Shown: positions 21,301-29,476, counted from the stretch's first letter. The stretch is 50,113 nucleotides of DNA from Poindextera sp035604135 (GCA_035604135.1 DATNJB010000036.1:1-50113); one strand, 5' to 3'. Notes: generated by a model not told the origin, from the sequence alone. A program made the numbers and translations.

Positions 21301-21767
21301 GGCTGGCTGGCGATCAACGCCACCGCTTGCGGGTCGTCGGTGATGTCGAGGTCGCCGCTGGCGTCCTTCAACGCGAACCACTGCGGGGCGACGACGTCGA
21401 GCTCGCCGATGTGCTGGGTGAGCGAGGCGCGGGAGTCCGGATCCCAGCTCACGTAGAAGCCGAGCGTCAGCGCCTTGGTCGCCGTGCTGGCGCCAGGCTC
21501 GCGCGGGCGACCGATGTGAGTCCAGGCTGGCTTGCCGCGCAGCCGCCTGACGTTCTCGACGTGCAGGCCCTGGAACGTGCGCGGGTCGCGCAGCTGCAAA
21601 GTCGGCAACGGCGGCGCGAGCGCCAGCGTGGTGAGAAAGCCGGCCACGATCGCCGCCAGCAAGGACAGCAAAAGCCCGCCGAACTGCCCCGCACGCCTGC
21701 CCCGGCGGCCGGACGGGTCGTGGAAGACGAAGGGGTCGGACCGCTCGGGCCCGATTGGGTTGGGCAT
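18351..21767 (-). CDS. fused GH18-like hydrolase, polysaccharide deacetylase and GT2 glycan synthase
   Basis: A 1138-residue membrane protein with three enzyme modules. An Arg-rich N-terminus and a membrane helix (residues about 29-51) come first. Next is a GH18-like barrel (about 95-420) whose catalytic motif reads GYIFDLENI near residue 210. Then comes a NodB-type deacetylase (about 480-690) with TFDDGP, the metal pair SHTYTHPD, RPPYFGD and LLHDSGGD all intact. A second helix pair follows (about 725-755), then a processive GT2 domain (from about 765) with CDDGSTDGT, ALDADT, AEDQD and QRFRW, and three or more C-terminal helices. The parts match the PgaC/NodC synthase plus PgaB/NodB modifying logic. 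I infer synthesis, deacetylation and trimming or sensing of an N-acetylglucosamine-type polymer. The product is unknown. Confidence 0.85.
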   Translation of the reverse strand: MPNPIGPERSDPFVFHDPSGRRGRRAGQFGGLLLSLLAAIVAGFLTTLALAPPLPTLQLRDPRTFQGLHVENVRRLRGKPAWTHIGRPREPGASTATKALTLGFYVSWDPDSRASLTQHIGELDVVAPQWFALKDASGDLDITDDPQAVALIASQPHPPAVLPVIHNAHEELFDTAMGDGLLLNPQAQAKLVQTLVAQAEAHDYAGYIFDLENISPDAIKAYPALLARARAALKPLGREVWVTAPFDDDDWPFKAMQANSDSLILMAYDEHWKTGESGPTAGEDWFEKYLNRRLSALDPAHTIVAYGAYGYDWTKADASGQSNADAVTFHEAIQAAHDSDVDITYDDDALNPHFAYVEDDGSQHNVWFLDATTTFNQIKVTDPWRVRGYGLWRLGSEDPGVWSLLDKPYGDVSSAGLTNLAPGASVDFNGTGEILRVVATPQPGKRTLTFDPDTGLIADEHYDQLPTSYVIDRYGAHPGWVALTFDDGPDWRWTPQILKILEDKHAPATFFVIGENMQTHPGLVNREMADGMVVGSHTYTHPDISKIPPSWMDVQLNANQRLFEVVTGRDFRLFRPPYFGDAEPSTPAEVDPLVRAQQLGYLIVGLRIDSSDWGSLNNGRANPPPPPQQIVQAVLDGLARDDPETGHSSIVLLHDSGGDRSHTVQALPELIDQLRAQGYQLVTVNQLMGTTADQVMPRTTRPWMELTLDRIGFGIFREINLGLNTLFISAIVLGVLRLLFLAVLGLAHRIREAKRRPADLDPETGPMVSVLIPCFNEEKVIASSVGHILQSNWARLEVIVCDDGSTDGTAAEVERRYAGDPRVRLLSFANAGKALALNRGLDQVRGEIVVALDADTLFPPNTIARLARWFVDPRVGAVAGNALVGNRRNLITRWQALEYVTAQNLERRALAALGAVTVVPGAVGAWRRAALEQLGGYPADTLAEDQDLTMEAQRAGWRIEFDPDARAYTEAPETVAGLLKQRFRWSFGTLQCIWKHREATFDPKHAILGFIALPQIWLFQIVLATAAPLVDLGVIWALASAFTDRFYHGVEAGTDKLVQALLYWAIFIFVDLSAAALGMALEKRAPWSDTPWIPIQRFGYRQLMYYVVVKAVVTAVRGPRVGWGKLERRATAAMEQRA

Positions 21768-21848
21768 GGGCTTGGTGTGCCCAAGCCTGAGGGCCGAAGC
21801 AAGGCCTGTGGCGGTTGCGCCACAGGCCGGCGCGCGCGACAACGCGGC

Positions 21849-22727
21849 ATGGCGAGCCGCCCGCGCCGCAGCGTCCTCTATATGCCCGCTTCGAACGCGC
21901 GGGCGATCGAGAAGGCGCGCACGCTGCCGTGCGACGGGATCATCCTGGACCTCGAGGACGCCGTCGCGCCCGACGCAAAGCCCGCGGCGCGCGCCCGCGC
22001 CGTCGAGGCGGTGAGGGCCGGCGGCTTCGGCCGCCGCGAGCTCATCATCCGCTGCAACGGGCTCGATACCCCCTGGGGCGCCGAGGACCTTGCAGCCGCG
22101 GCCGCGGTCGGGCCGGACGCCATTCTGGTTCCGAAAGTCAGCGCGGGCGCCGACATCGCGGCCTATGCGGCCGCCATCGCAGCCGCGCCGGTGCGGACCA
22201 TGCTTTGGGCGATGATCGAGACGCCCGCCGCGGTGCTGGCGCTGGCTGAGATCGCGTCCGCGTCCGCGGCCCACCGCACCGCCTGCTGGGTGATCGGGCT
22301 GAATGACCTGGCCAAGGCGATGGGCGGACGGCAGACGCCGGATCGCAGCCCGCACGCGCCGTTCCTCAGCCTCAGCGTCGCCGCCGCACGCGCCCATGGA
22401 CTGGCCATCCTCGACAGCGTCTTCAACGGCATCGACGATCCAGCCACTCTTCAGGCCCAATGCGGGCAGGCGGCCGCCATCGGCTTTGACGGCAAGAGCC
22501 TCATCCACCCGAGCCAGATCGAAACCGCCAACCGCGTCTTCTCACCCGATCCGGCCGAGGTGGCCTGGTCGCGCGCGGTGATCGACGCCTTCGCCCAGCC
22601 GGAGAACCGGATGCGCGGCGCGCTGCAGGTCGAAGGCCGCCTAGCCGAGCGGCTGCACCTCGAGCAGGCCGAACGGCTGGTCGAGGTCGCCGCAGCCATC
22701 GAGGCCCTGGCCCAGCCGGCGGTATGA
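21849..22727 (+). CDS. HpcH/HpaI aldolase/citrate lyase family CoA ester lyase
   Basis: A 292-residue TIM-barrel lyase of the CitE-like family, which cleaves or forms carbon-carbon bonds in CoA esters such as citramalyl-, malyl- or 3-methylmalyl-CoA. Family marks: RRSVLYMPASNARAIEKA at the start, the metal-binding aspartate/glutamate in ILDLEDAVAPDAK (residues about 34-46), the LIIRCNGLDT arginine, MIETPAAVLA, and the C-terminal GFDGKSLIHPSQIE. The start is ATG at 21849, 81 bases from the divergent glycan enzyme. Its stop overlaps the next start as ATGA. The exact substrate cannot be decided from sequence. Confidence 0.87.
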   Translation: MASRPRRSVLYMPASNARAIEKARTLPCDGIILDLEDAVAPDAKPAARARAVEAVRAGGFGRRELIIRCNGLDTPWGAEDLAAAAAVGPDAILVPKVSAGADIAAYAAAIAAAPVRTMLWAMIETPAAVLALAEIASASAAHRTACWVIGLNDLAKAMGGRQTPDRSPHAPFLSLSVAAARAHGLAILDSVFNGIDDPATLQAQCGQAAAIGFDGKSLIHPSQIETANRVFSPDPAEVAWSRAVIDAFAQPENRMRGALQVEGRLAERLHLEQAERLVEVAAAIEALAQPAV

Positions 22728-23248
22728 TCGCGCTCGCAGCCCTGGCGCTGGCGACCGCCGAACCGCCGCCAGGACTGCCCGCCCAACCGCCGCCGGCAGG
22801 ACAATCGGCGGGCGCGCTGGGCAACGCCGGCGGGACGGTGCAGGTCATGGCCGACTTCGGCGTGGCGCAAGCCCAGCGCGGGCCTCTGGAGGGTCGGTGG
22901 CGCATCGTCGGCCGGCGCGGCGCGCCGATCTATCTGATCCAGCTGGCCGATCCCGGCGGTCGGGCGGACGCGCGCGCGACCGCGCCCGCGACGCCGGCGA
23001 TCGAAGGCGCCTGGTGCGATCCCAAGCGGGCGGAGTCGCCGCAAGGGTGTGGCTACCTCGCCGCCGCCAAGCGGGTCGGGCCCCGCCTGACGCTGCTATT
23101 CTTCGAGGACGGCGGCGAACGGACGGCGGAGCTTGCGGCGGACCGACGCGGCCGGTGGCGGGGCGAGATCTTCGACGCCGGCCGCCGAACCGCGGTCGTC
23201 ATGGCGCGCGACCCCCTCTTTGCCGCGGTGGCCGCCTCCGGCGGCTAG
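22724..23248 (+). CDS. predicted secreted protein of unknown function
   Basis: A 174-residue protein I do not recognise. A short hydrophobic N-terminus (MIALAALALATAEP) could be a signal peptide, followed by a Pro-rich stretch. The body contains two similar beta-strand-rich units, LEGRWRIVGRRGAPIYLIQL and IEGAWCDPK...LTLLFFEDGGERTAEL, with a cysteine pair near residues 96 and 108. That suggests a small beta-barrel or sandwich with a disulfide in the periplasm, which is inference. The start overlaps the stop of the CoA lyase gene as ATGA, so it is coupled to it. It ends 4 bases into the convergent HIT gene. Confidence 0.6.
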   Translation: MIALAALALATAEPPPGLPAQPPPAGQSAGALGNAGGTVQVMADFGVAQAQRGPLEGRWRIVGRRGAPIYLIQLADPGGRADARATAPATPAIEGAWCDPKRAESPQGCGYLAAAKRVGPRLTLLFFEDGGERTAELAADRRGRWRGEIFDAGRRTAVVMARDPLFAAVAASGG

Positions 23249-23664
23249 CCGCGCAGCGCGTCCGCCGCCGCCGCTAACGCCCGCGCCAGCGCCGGTTGCC
23301 GATAGGGCTCGGGCGCGCCGAAGCCCCACGCCGGCCCTGGCCACGCCGGATCGCCGTCCCGGCGGCCAACCACGTGCGCGTGCAGCTGCGGCGTGACATT
23401 GCCGAGCAGGCCGACGTTGAGCTTGTCGACCGCCAGGCCCAACACGGCGCCGACCGCGCGCACGCCGGCGCCAGCCAGGACGATCTCTTGCATCAGCCGG
23501 GCGCGGTCGTCGGGCGCGAGATCCTCGATCTCGCGCGCCCCCTCGAGGCGTGGCGCCAGCACGAGCCAGGGCCAGCGCGCGTCGTCCTGCAGCCGAACGG
23601 CGCAAAGCCGAAGCTCGGCGATCGGGTGCGATGTGCGCACGAAGGCTGCGTCGAGTCTGAACAT
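23245..23664 (-). CDS. HIT family nucleotide-binding protein
   Basis: A 139-residue histidine-triad protein, a family of cytoplasmic nucleotide hydrolases or transferases. The active-site motif is QLHAHVVGR (residues about 95-103), which keeps the two central histidines while the first and last positions of the triad are Gln and a hydrophobic residue or Gly/Arg, as in many bacterial members of this branch. DKLNVGLLGNVTPQ precedes it in the usual place. The ATG at 23664 is 48 bases from the divergent acetyltransferase start. The substrate is unknown. Confidence 0.85.
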   Translation of the reverse strand: MFRLDAAFVRTSHPIAELRLCAVRLQDDARWPWLVLAPRLEGAREIEDLAPDDRARLMQEIVLAGAGVRAVGAVLGLAVDKLNVGLLGNVTPQLHAHVVGRRDGDPAWPGPAWGFGAPEPYRQPALARALAAAADALRG

Positions 23665-23712
23665 GGACCGAGCCTTGCAGGCCCGGCGCCCGCGGTCTAG
23701 ACGGCGGCCCCC

Positions 23713-24252
23713 ATGAGCACGCTCGGCCCAACGCTGGAAACCCCGCGCCTGATCTTGCGGCCGCTCGCGCCGGAGGACTTCGACGCCTGGGCCGAAATGA
23801 TGGCCGACGAGTCGACCAAATTCATCGGCGGCCCGCAGGCGCGCTCCGGGGCCTGGCGCGGCTTTGTCTCCGTCGCCGGGGCCTGGGCGATGCAGGGCTA
23901 TTCGATGTTCTCGGTGATCGAGAAGGCGTCCGGCCGCTGGATCGGCCGGGTCGGCCCGTGGGTCCCCGAGGGGTGGCCGGGAACGGAGGTCGGGTGGGGC
24001 CTGACCAAGGCCGCCTTCGGCAATGGCTTTGCGACCGAGGCGGCGGCGGCGGCGATCGACTGGGCATTCGACGTGCTGGGCTGGAAAGATGTCATCCACA
24101 TCATCGATCCGGAGAACGTCCCCTCGCAGGCGGTCGCGCGCCGGCTCGGGTCGACCAATCGGGGGTCGGGCCAAATGCCGGAGCCGTTCCACACCTATCG
24201 CGTCGACATCTGGGGCCAGACCCGGGACGAATGGCGGGCGAGACGAGCCTAG
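23713..24252 (+). CDS. GNAT acetyltransferase, RimJ/RimL type
   Basis: A 179-residue acetyltransferase. The N-terminus TLETPRLILRPLAPEDFDAW is the classic RimJ/RimL opening, and the acetyl-CoA loop region is GWGLTKAAFGNGFATEAAAAAIDWAFD (residues about 95-122). The conserved ENVPSQAVARRLG segment follows. RimL-type enzymes acetylate protein N-termini or small amines; the target here cannot be told. The ATG at 23713 is the natural start. The gene stands alone, with a 430-base gene-poor stretch after it. Confidence 0.85.
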   Translation: MSTLGPTLETPRLILRPLAPEDFDAWAEMMADESTKFIGGPQARSGAWRGFVSVAGAWAMQGYSMFSVIEKASGRWIGRVGPWVPEGWPGTEVGWGLTKAAFGNGFATEAAAAAIDWAFDVLGWKDVIHIIDPENVPSQAVARRLGSTNRGSGQMPEPFHTYRVDIWGQTRDEWRARRA

Positions 24253-24682
24253 CGCTCGGGGGCAGCAGGCGTACGCACATAGGGCGTGACGAGGCTACCT
24301 CACGGGCGTCTACGCGGCGCGCAGACCGCCGGGCAACGGACGTCCCGACGTTGGGTGGCCAGCCGACATCCGCGCCTGTCCGCAGGCTCAACGGGCAGGC
24401 TCGACCCAATCGGGACCCCGCTCGTGCACGCGCATCGCCCGGTCGTGGGAGTCAGCGGACAAGTTCCGTCTGCCCGTGCTACGGTCCCGCCGTGGCCAAT
24501 TAGAACAACCGCCAGCTTCTAGCCGCCGGCGCCCGACGACCTCGAGTCGCCGTACCATTGGCGCGCGTCCTCTTGGTTCGCCCCCCAGCCGGACTCATCG
24601 CGCCCGACTCCCCGCGCCGAAACGCTCGCGGCGGCGGGAGTGGCGCGTCCGGCTTGTTCGCTTCATGCGGAGATCCCAATCC
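24253..24682. other. intergenic stretch without recognisable gene
   Basis: This 430-base gap lies between the acetyltransferase and the frameshifted transporter. Open frames are present only because of the GC content; none looks like a known protein. I see no tRNA fold, no clear terminator and no convincing promoter. The part around 24490-24520 is locally AT-richer (ATTAGAACAACC). It might be decayed coding sequence tied to the broken gene downstream. Confidence 0.4.
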
Positions 24683-25937
24683 ATGCCATCGATGGAAGCG
24701 GCCGCGCGCGCAATTCGCCGGGTTCGGCGACCGGAAGGCCATGCGGCGTTCGGCTTCATCCTGCTCAGCATCTTCCTCGACGTGCTGGCGCTCGGGGTCG
24801 TGAATCCCGGTGCTGGCGCCGCTGGTCCAGTCGTTCCAACGCGGCGACGCCGCGGCGGCCGCAGGCGTGCTCGCGCTGTTCGGGTCCACGTATGCGGCGA
24901 TGACGTTCCTGGGCTCGCCGTTCCTCGGCGTGCTCTCCGACAGCGTCGGGCGCCGGCCGGTGCTGCTGATCGGCCTTTTCGCACTCGGCTTCGACTACCT
25001 GGCGATGGGCTTCGCGCCGAACCTCGCATGGCTGTTCACCGGCCGGGCGGTGGCCGGGCTGGCAGGCGCGACCGGGGTTGTCGCAGGCGCCTACATCGCC
25101 GACACGACGTCCGACGAAGGCCGGGCCAGAGCCTACGCCTGGGCCGGCGCGATCTGGGGGTTCGGGTTCATCGCCGGCCCGGCGCTAGGCGGCTGGCTAG
25201 GGCGCTATGGCGTGCGGGCGCCATTCTGGTGCGCAGCCGGCCTGACCATCGTGGGCGCGATCTACGGCGCGGTCGTACTGCCGGAGTCCCTCGCACGGGA
25301 ACGTCGCGCCGGGTTCCGCCTGAGCCGCGCGAATCCGCTCGGCTCGCTGGCTCTGCTGCGTGTGCGCCCCGGACTGGCCAAGCTCTCCGTGCTCAGCTTC
25401 CTGCGCTGGTTGGCGCACGGCGCGGTCGCCACGCTGTTCGTGCTCTACGCCGCGAACCGATATGGCCTTGGGCCGGCGTATGCTGGGTCGGCGCTCGCGA
25501 TCTACGGGGTGTTCGACATCCTGGTCCAGGCCCTGGTGGTGACGCGGGTGATCGCCGCGCTAGGAGAACGCGGCGCCATGCTGGCCGGGCTGGCGTTTGG
25601 TTGCGTGGCATTTGTGATCTTCGGCCTGGCCCCGAACGGATGGCTTTTCGGGCTCGGCCTGCCATTCCTCGCCCTAATCGACCTGTTCGGGCCTGGCTTC
25701 CTGGCCATCGCCACGCGCGGCGTTGGGCCCGCCGAGCAGGGCCGCCTGCAAGGCGCCGTCTTTGGCGTTCAAACCGCCGCCCAAGTGATCGGTCCGGCGC
25801 TGTTCGGCGCGAGCTACGCCAGCCTGGAAGCCGGCCCACACTCGCGCATGCCCGGCGTGTCCTTCCTGATCGCCGCCGGCGTCTTCGCAGTGGCGCTCGG
25901 CCTGGCGCCGACGCTGACGCGCAAGCGCGACCACTAG
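24683..25937 (+). pseudogene. MFS transporter, TetA-like, interrupted by a one-base frameshift
   Basis: Two adjoining frames together give one major facilitator of about 415 residues, the usual size of TetA-type 12-helix drug efflux proteins. The first frame carries the start (ATG at 24683 or 24692) and helix 1, FGFILLSIFLDVLALGVVNP. The second frame resumes at 24810 with VLAPLVQSFQRGD and runs to the stop at 25937, with motif A as GVLSDSVGRRPVLL and the later AGATGVVAGAYIAD. One extra G in the CCCGG at 24806-24810 explains the break exactly. Either the gene is inactive or the assembly has a one-base error. A product starting at the GTG at 24810 would lack helix 1 and is unlikely to work. Confidence 0.8.
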
Positions 25938-25979
25938 CGACAGCGATCCGCCCTCGCGCCGGCCTAATAGCTCACGGCC

Positions 25980-27083
25980 TCACGCGCTCGCGCGACGGGG
26001 CCGGGCGGGGAAGAGCCGCGCGCGCAGCCAGCGGCGCAGGGGCGCGTCGTAATAAAGGTCCAGCACCCAGCACAGCAGCACGACGGCAACGGTGAACAGC
26101 ACGCCGACGAGGGCACCGGGCAGGCCGCGCGGGACGTAGCGTCCGATCTCCATCACCGCGAGGTTTCCCAGCGGCTGGTGCAGGCAATAGATCCCGTACG
26201 ACATCAGCCCGATCCAGCTGAACGTCCGCCCGATCATCGGACCGGGCTCGAAGCGGGCGGCCGCGATCACAAGGACGGGCATGCCGACGAGCACCATCCC
26301 GATCTCGTAGGGGGCGATCAGCGCGCGCGACAGGTGGCAGGCGAGGCCTACGCCGAGCACGGCGACGCAGGCGAGCGAAGCCCACTGAGCCTTCTGCTCG
26401 CCGCGCCCGAACAGCCGGTAGATGAGGACGCCGGCGAAGAACGAATAGCCGACGCGCGCGAGCGCCGCCCACTGGTCGGTGAGGTTGTAGCCGACGTCGA
26501 GCGTCTTGAAGCTGAGCTCGGCCCAGATCACGCCCACGCCGCTCACGATCATGATCGCGGCCAGCACCCAGGCGCGCATGAGCTTGATCGCAGCCGCGTA
26601 GACGAAGTTGGCGACGAGCTCGTAGAGCAGCGTCCACAGCGGGCCGTCGAGCGTCGTCCCGTTGATCGCGAGCCCCGGGAAGCGCGGAATCATCAGGAGC
26701 CCGAGCCCGACGCATTCGGCGACCTTGGCGAGCGTCCAGGTCGAGTGCGGACTCTGCAGGATCGAAGCGGTAGCCATGAGCACGCCGGCCGCCAGACCCG
26801 CAAGGTAGAACGGATAGAGGCGGATCAGCCGAACCTTGACGAAGTCCCAGAAGTAGCCGCCCGCGGCCAGCCGCTGGGCGTAGGCGTGCGCCACGACAAA
26901 ACCGCTCACCAGGTAGAAGAGGTCGACCGCCAGGAAACTCTCGGGCACCCGCAGTGGGCCGAACAGCGGCACGTGGCGCATGACGATGATGAGCGCGCCG
27001 ACGGCGCGCAGGCCATCGAGGGTCTGGAACGACCGACGCACCGGTGCTGTCGCCAATCTTGTCCCCCGAACCGGCGCGCGCAC
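25980..27083 (-). CDS. acyltransferase 3 family membrane protein
   Basis: A 367-residue integral membrane protein of the OafA/YrhL acyltransferase family, which moves acyl groups such as acetyl onto surface sugars or lipids. The N-terminal signature is FQTLDGLRAVGALIIVMRHV (residues about 19-38), with the catalytic histidine in RH, followed by around ten hydrophobic helices and the conserved SYGIYCLHQP near the end. The GTG at 27083 is the longest start; a TTG about 27 bases further in is also possible. It points the same way as the DegT aminotransferase, 60 bases downstream of it, so the two may form a surface-glycan unit. Confidence 0.87.
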   Translation of the reverse strand: MRAPVRGTRLATAPVRRSFQTLDGLRAVGALIIVMRHVPLFGPLRVPESFLAVDLFYLVSGFVVAHAYAQRLAAGGYFWDFVKVRLIRLYPFYLAGLAAGVLMATASILQSPHSTWTLAKVAECVGLGLLMIPRFPGLAINGTTLDGPLWTLLYELVANFVYAAAIKLMRAWVLAAIMIVSGVGVIWAELSFKTLDVGYNLTDQWAALARVGYSFFAGVLIYRLFGRGEQKAQWASLACVAVLGVGLACHLSRALIAPYEIGMVLVGMPVLVIAAARFEPGPMIGRTFSWIGLMSYGIYCLHQPLGNLAVMEIGRYVPRGLPGALVGVLFTVAVVLLCWVLDLYYDAPLRRWLRARLFPARPRRASA

Positions 27084-27143
27084 CCGCCCAGCCGTTCAGG
27101 GCAGCCTAGCGGAGATTCGCCGGCGTGTCCGGCGGGGTGCGGC

Positions 27144-28337
27144 TCAGCCGTTGTAGCCGAGCACGGCGTCGACGATGACGTCCTGCGTCTCGGCGTCGAG
27201 ATCGGCGTGCATGGGCAGGCTCAACACCACGTCGGCCTTCGCCTCGCTGACCGGCAGTCCGCCCGGCGCCGGGTAGCGGGTGTAGCAGTCCTGGGTGTGC
27301 ATCGGCATCGGATAGTAGGCCGCCGTCGGGATATCGAGCGCCTTTAAGTGCGCCATCAGCCCGTCGCGATCCGGGTGCTCGATCGTGTACTGCGCCCAGG
27401 TCGAGCGGCCGCCAGCGATCACCTTGGGCGTCCGCACCCGCGAACCGGCAAGAGCCGTGGTGTAACGGTCCGCCGCGGCGTTCCGCCACGCGATCTCGTC
27501 GGCGAACGCCTTGAGCTTCTCGATCAGGATCGCCGCCTGCAGCGTGTCCAGACGGCTGTTCATGCCGACGCGCATGTTCAGGTACTTGGGGTCGTGGTCG
27601 AAGCTGTGGCCGTCGACGTCGCCCTTCGTCGCCTTGCCGTGCACGCGCAGGGAGTCGATGCGCTCCGCCAGCCAGTCGTCGTCGGTCAGCACCGCGCCGC
27701 CGTCGCCGTAGGCGCCGAGGGGCTTGGCCGGAAAGAAGCTGGTGGTCACGGCGTCGGCCCAATGGGGCGGGTGCAGGCCGTCCAGCGTGGCGCCAAAGGC
27801 CTGCGCCGAGTCGGCGATCAGCTTCAGCCCATGGCTATGGGCCACCGCGGCAATGGCCGGGTAGTCGGCGACCTGCCCGAACAGGTCGACGGCGATGATC
27901 GCGCGCGGCGTGAGCCGACCTTCGGACTTGATCGCGAGGATCGCAGCCTCGAGCCGCCGCGGGTCCATGTTGTAGGTGTCGGGGTCGATATCGACGAAGA
28001 CCGGCGACGCGCCGAGCCACGGGATGACCTCGCCGGTGGCCGCGAACGTGAAGCTTGGGCAGAAGACCGCGTCGCCCGGCCCGATCTCCCAGGCCATCAG
28101 CGGCAGCGCCACCGCCTCGGTGCCGTTGGCGCAACTGACCGCGTGCGCGGCGCCGGCGAAGGCGGCGAGCTGGCGTTCGAACAGCCCAACCTCCGGCCCC
28201 ATCACATACTGGCCATGCGCGAGGACGCGCGCGATGGCGGCGTCGATCTGCGGTTTCAGGCGCGCCTGCTGGGCGGCCAGGTCGATGAAGGGAATCGAGA
28301 CACGCGCCGGTGCGCGACGAAGAAGCGAAACAGGCAT
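27144..28337 (-). CDS. DegT/DnrJ/EryC1/StrS family sugar aminotransferase
   Basis: A 397-residue pyridoxal-phosphate enzyme that aminates nucleotide-linked keto sugars for surface polysaccharides. It opens IPFIDLAAQQARLKPQIDAA. The PLP lysine lies in SFFPAKPLGAYGDGGAV (about residue 204), with ADSAQAFGA before it as the cofactor-stacking and aspartate segment and RLDTLQAAIL as the substrate-side motif. It is closest in look to WbpE/ArnB-like enzymes. The ATG at 28337 is used; the 12-base palindrome GAAAGCGCTTTC touches it directly upstream. It is divergent from galE, another nucleotide-sugar enzyme. Confidence 0.9.
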   Translation of the reverse strand: MPVSLLRRAPARVSIPFIDLAAQQARLKPQIDAAIARVLAHGQYVMGPEVGLFERQLAAFAGAAHAVSCANGTEAVALPLMAWEIGPGDAVFCPSFTFAATGEVIPWLGASPVFVDIDPDTYNMDPRRLEAAILAIKSEGRLTPRAIIAVDLFGQVADYPAIAAVAHSHGLKLIADSAQAFGATLDGLHPPHWADAVTTSFFPAKPLGAYGDGGAVLTDDDWLAERIDSLRVHGKATKGDVDGHSFDHDPKYLNMRVGMNSRLDTLQAAILIEKLKAFADEIAWRNAAADRYTTALAGSRVRTPKVIAGGRSTWAQYTIEHPDRDGLMAHLKALDIPTAAYYPMPMHTQDCYTRYPAPGGLPVSEAKADVVLSLPMHADLDAETQDVIVDAVLGYNG

Positions 28338-28349
28338 GAAAGCGCTTTC
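28338..28349. promoter_or_regulatory. perfect 12-base palindrome, possible LacI-type operator
   Basis: GAAAGCGCTTTC is a perfect inverted repeat with a central CG, the shape of operators bound by LacI/GalR-family repressors. It sits directly against the start codon of the DegT aminotransferase gene, in the 122-base region shared with galE. No regulator gene is nearby, so the role is inferred from shape and place only. Confidence 0.35.
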
Positions 28350-28459
28350 CCTGACCGCTCAGCTCTTAGCGGGCGGCGGCTGGATCGGGCGACACAATCC
28401 CTGTAACCGACTGTTTCGCTGGTTAATGCCGGTTGACGGCTCGGTCGGGGAGTCAACGC

Positions 28460-29437
28460 GTGGACGCGATTCTGGTGTTGGGCGGCGCGGGCTATGTGGG
28501 CTCGCACGCGTGCAAGGCGCTTGCGCAGGCCGGCTTCCTGCCCGTCACCATCGATACCCTACGCACCGGTCACGCCGATGCGGTGAAGTGGGGCCCGCTC
28601 ATCGAGGCGGACTTCGGCGACGTCGAGGCCGTCCGCGCGGCCGTCCGCACCCACGGCGTCACCGCCGCCATGCATTTCGCAGCCATGAGCCTGGTCGCGG
28701 AATCGGTCGCCGAGCCGGTGCTGTATTACGAGAAGAATGTGGCCGGCACGCTGCGCCTGCTGGAGGCGCTTGAGGGCGAAGGCGTGAGGCGCATCGTCTT
28801 TTCCTCCAGCGCCAGCGTCTATGGCGAGACCGACCGGTCGCCGATCCCGGAGGATGCGCCGCTCAACCCCACCAATCCCTATGGCGAGACCAAGCGGGTG
28901 ATCGAGGGGGCGCTGCGCTGGATCGGCCAGGCCACGGGCCTCGGATGGTGTGCGCTTCGCTATTTCAACGCCGCCGGGGCCGATCCCGACCGCGAGATCG
29001 GCGAGCGGCACGAGCCGGAGACCCACCTGATCCCCAACATCCTGCGCGCCGTCAGGGCGAGGCAGCCGGTCAAGCTGTTCGGCAGCGACTATCCGACGCC
29101 CGACGGCTCGACCGTGCGCGACTACGTGCACGTCAGCGACCTGGCCGACGCCCACGTGGCGGCGCTGGCCTACCTCGCCGGCGGCGGCGCGAGCCAGCCC
29201 ATGAACCTTGGGGCCGGCGCGGGACTTTCGGTGTTCGAGATCGTATCGGCCGCGGAGCGCGTGCTGGGCTTGCCGATCGCGCGCGAGATGCTCGGTCGCC
29301 GGCCGGGTGATCCGCCCTCGCTGGTCGCCGACATCACCCGCGCGCGGCGGCTCCTCGGCTTTGCGCCGCGGCGCTCCGACGTCGAGACCCTGATCCGCAC
29401 GGCCGCGGCGTTCGACGCCGCCCAGCGGGAGGCGTAG
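28460..29437 (+). CDS. galE: UDP-glucose 4-epimerase
   Basis: A 325-residue short-chain dehydrogenase-type epimerase that interconverts UDP-glucose and UDP-galactose (and possibly the N-acetyl forms), supplying sugars for envelope glycans. The NAD motif is GGAGYVGS at residues 8-15. The catalytic Ser lies in SSSASVYG, and the Tyr-Lys pair in NPYGETK (residues about 139-145). RYFNAAGADPD and TVRDYVHVSDLADAHV are standard. I choose the GTG at 28460 because GGGGAG lies 8 bases upstream and the Rossmann strand starts right after it. The frame stays open to a TTG at 28433, which would add nine residues unlike the family. Confidence 0.94.
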   Translation: MDAILVLGGAGYVGSHACKALAQAGFLPVTIDTLRTGHADAVKWGPLIEADFGDVEAVRAAVRTHGVTAAMHFAAMSLVAESVAEPVLYYEKNVAGTLRLLEALEGEGVRRIVFSSSASVYGETDRSPIPEDAPLNPTNPYGETKRVIEGALRWIGQATGLGWCALRYFNAAGADPDREIGERHEPETHLIPNILRAVRARQPVKLFGSDYPTPDGSTVRDYVHVSDLADAHVAALAYLAGGGASQPMNLGAGAGLSVFEIVSAAERVLGLPIAREMLGRRPGDPPSLVADITRARRLLGFAPRRSDVETLIRTAAAFDAAQREA

Positions 29438-29476
29438 GCTGACCGCCGAGCGCCCTCCAACACCACACAACCACCC

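Noticed and set aside
19407..21848. Long plus-strand frame leading into the CoA ester lyase
   Set aside because: Everything before 21849 is antisense to the glycan enzyme; the lyase family N-terminus begins at the ATG at 21849.
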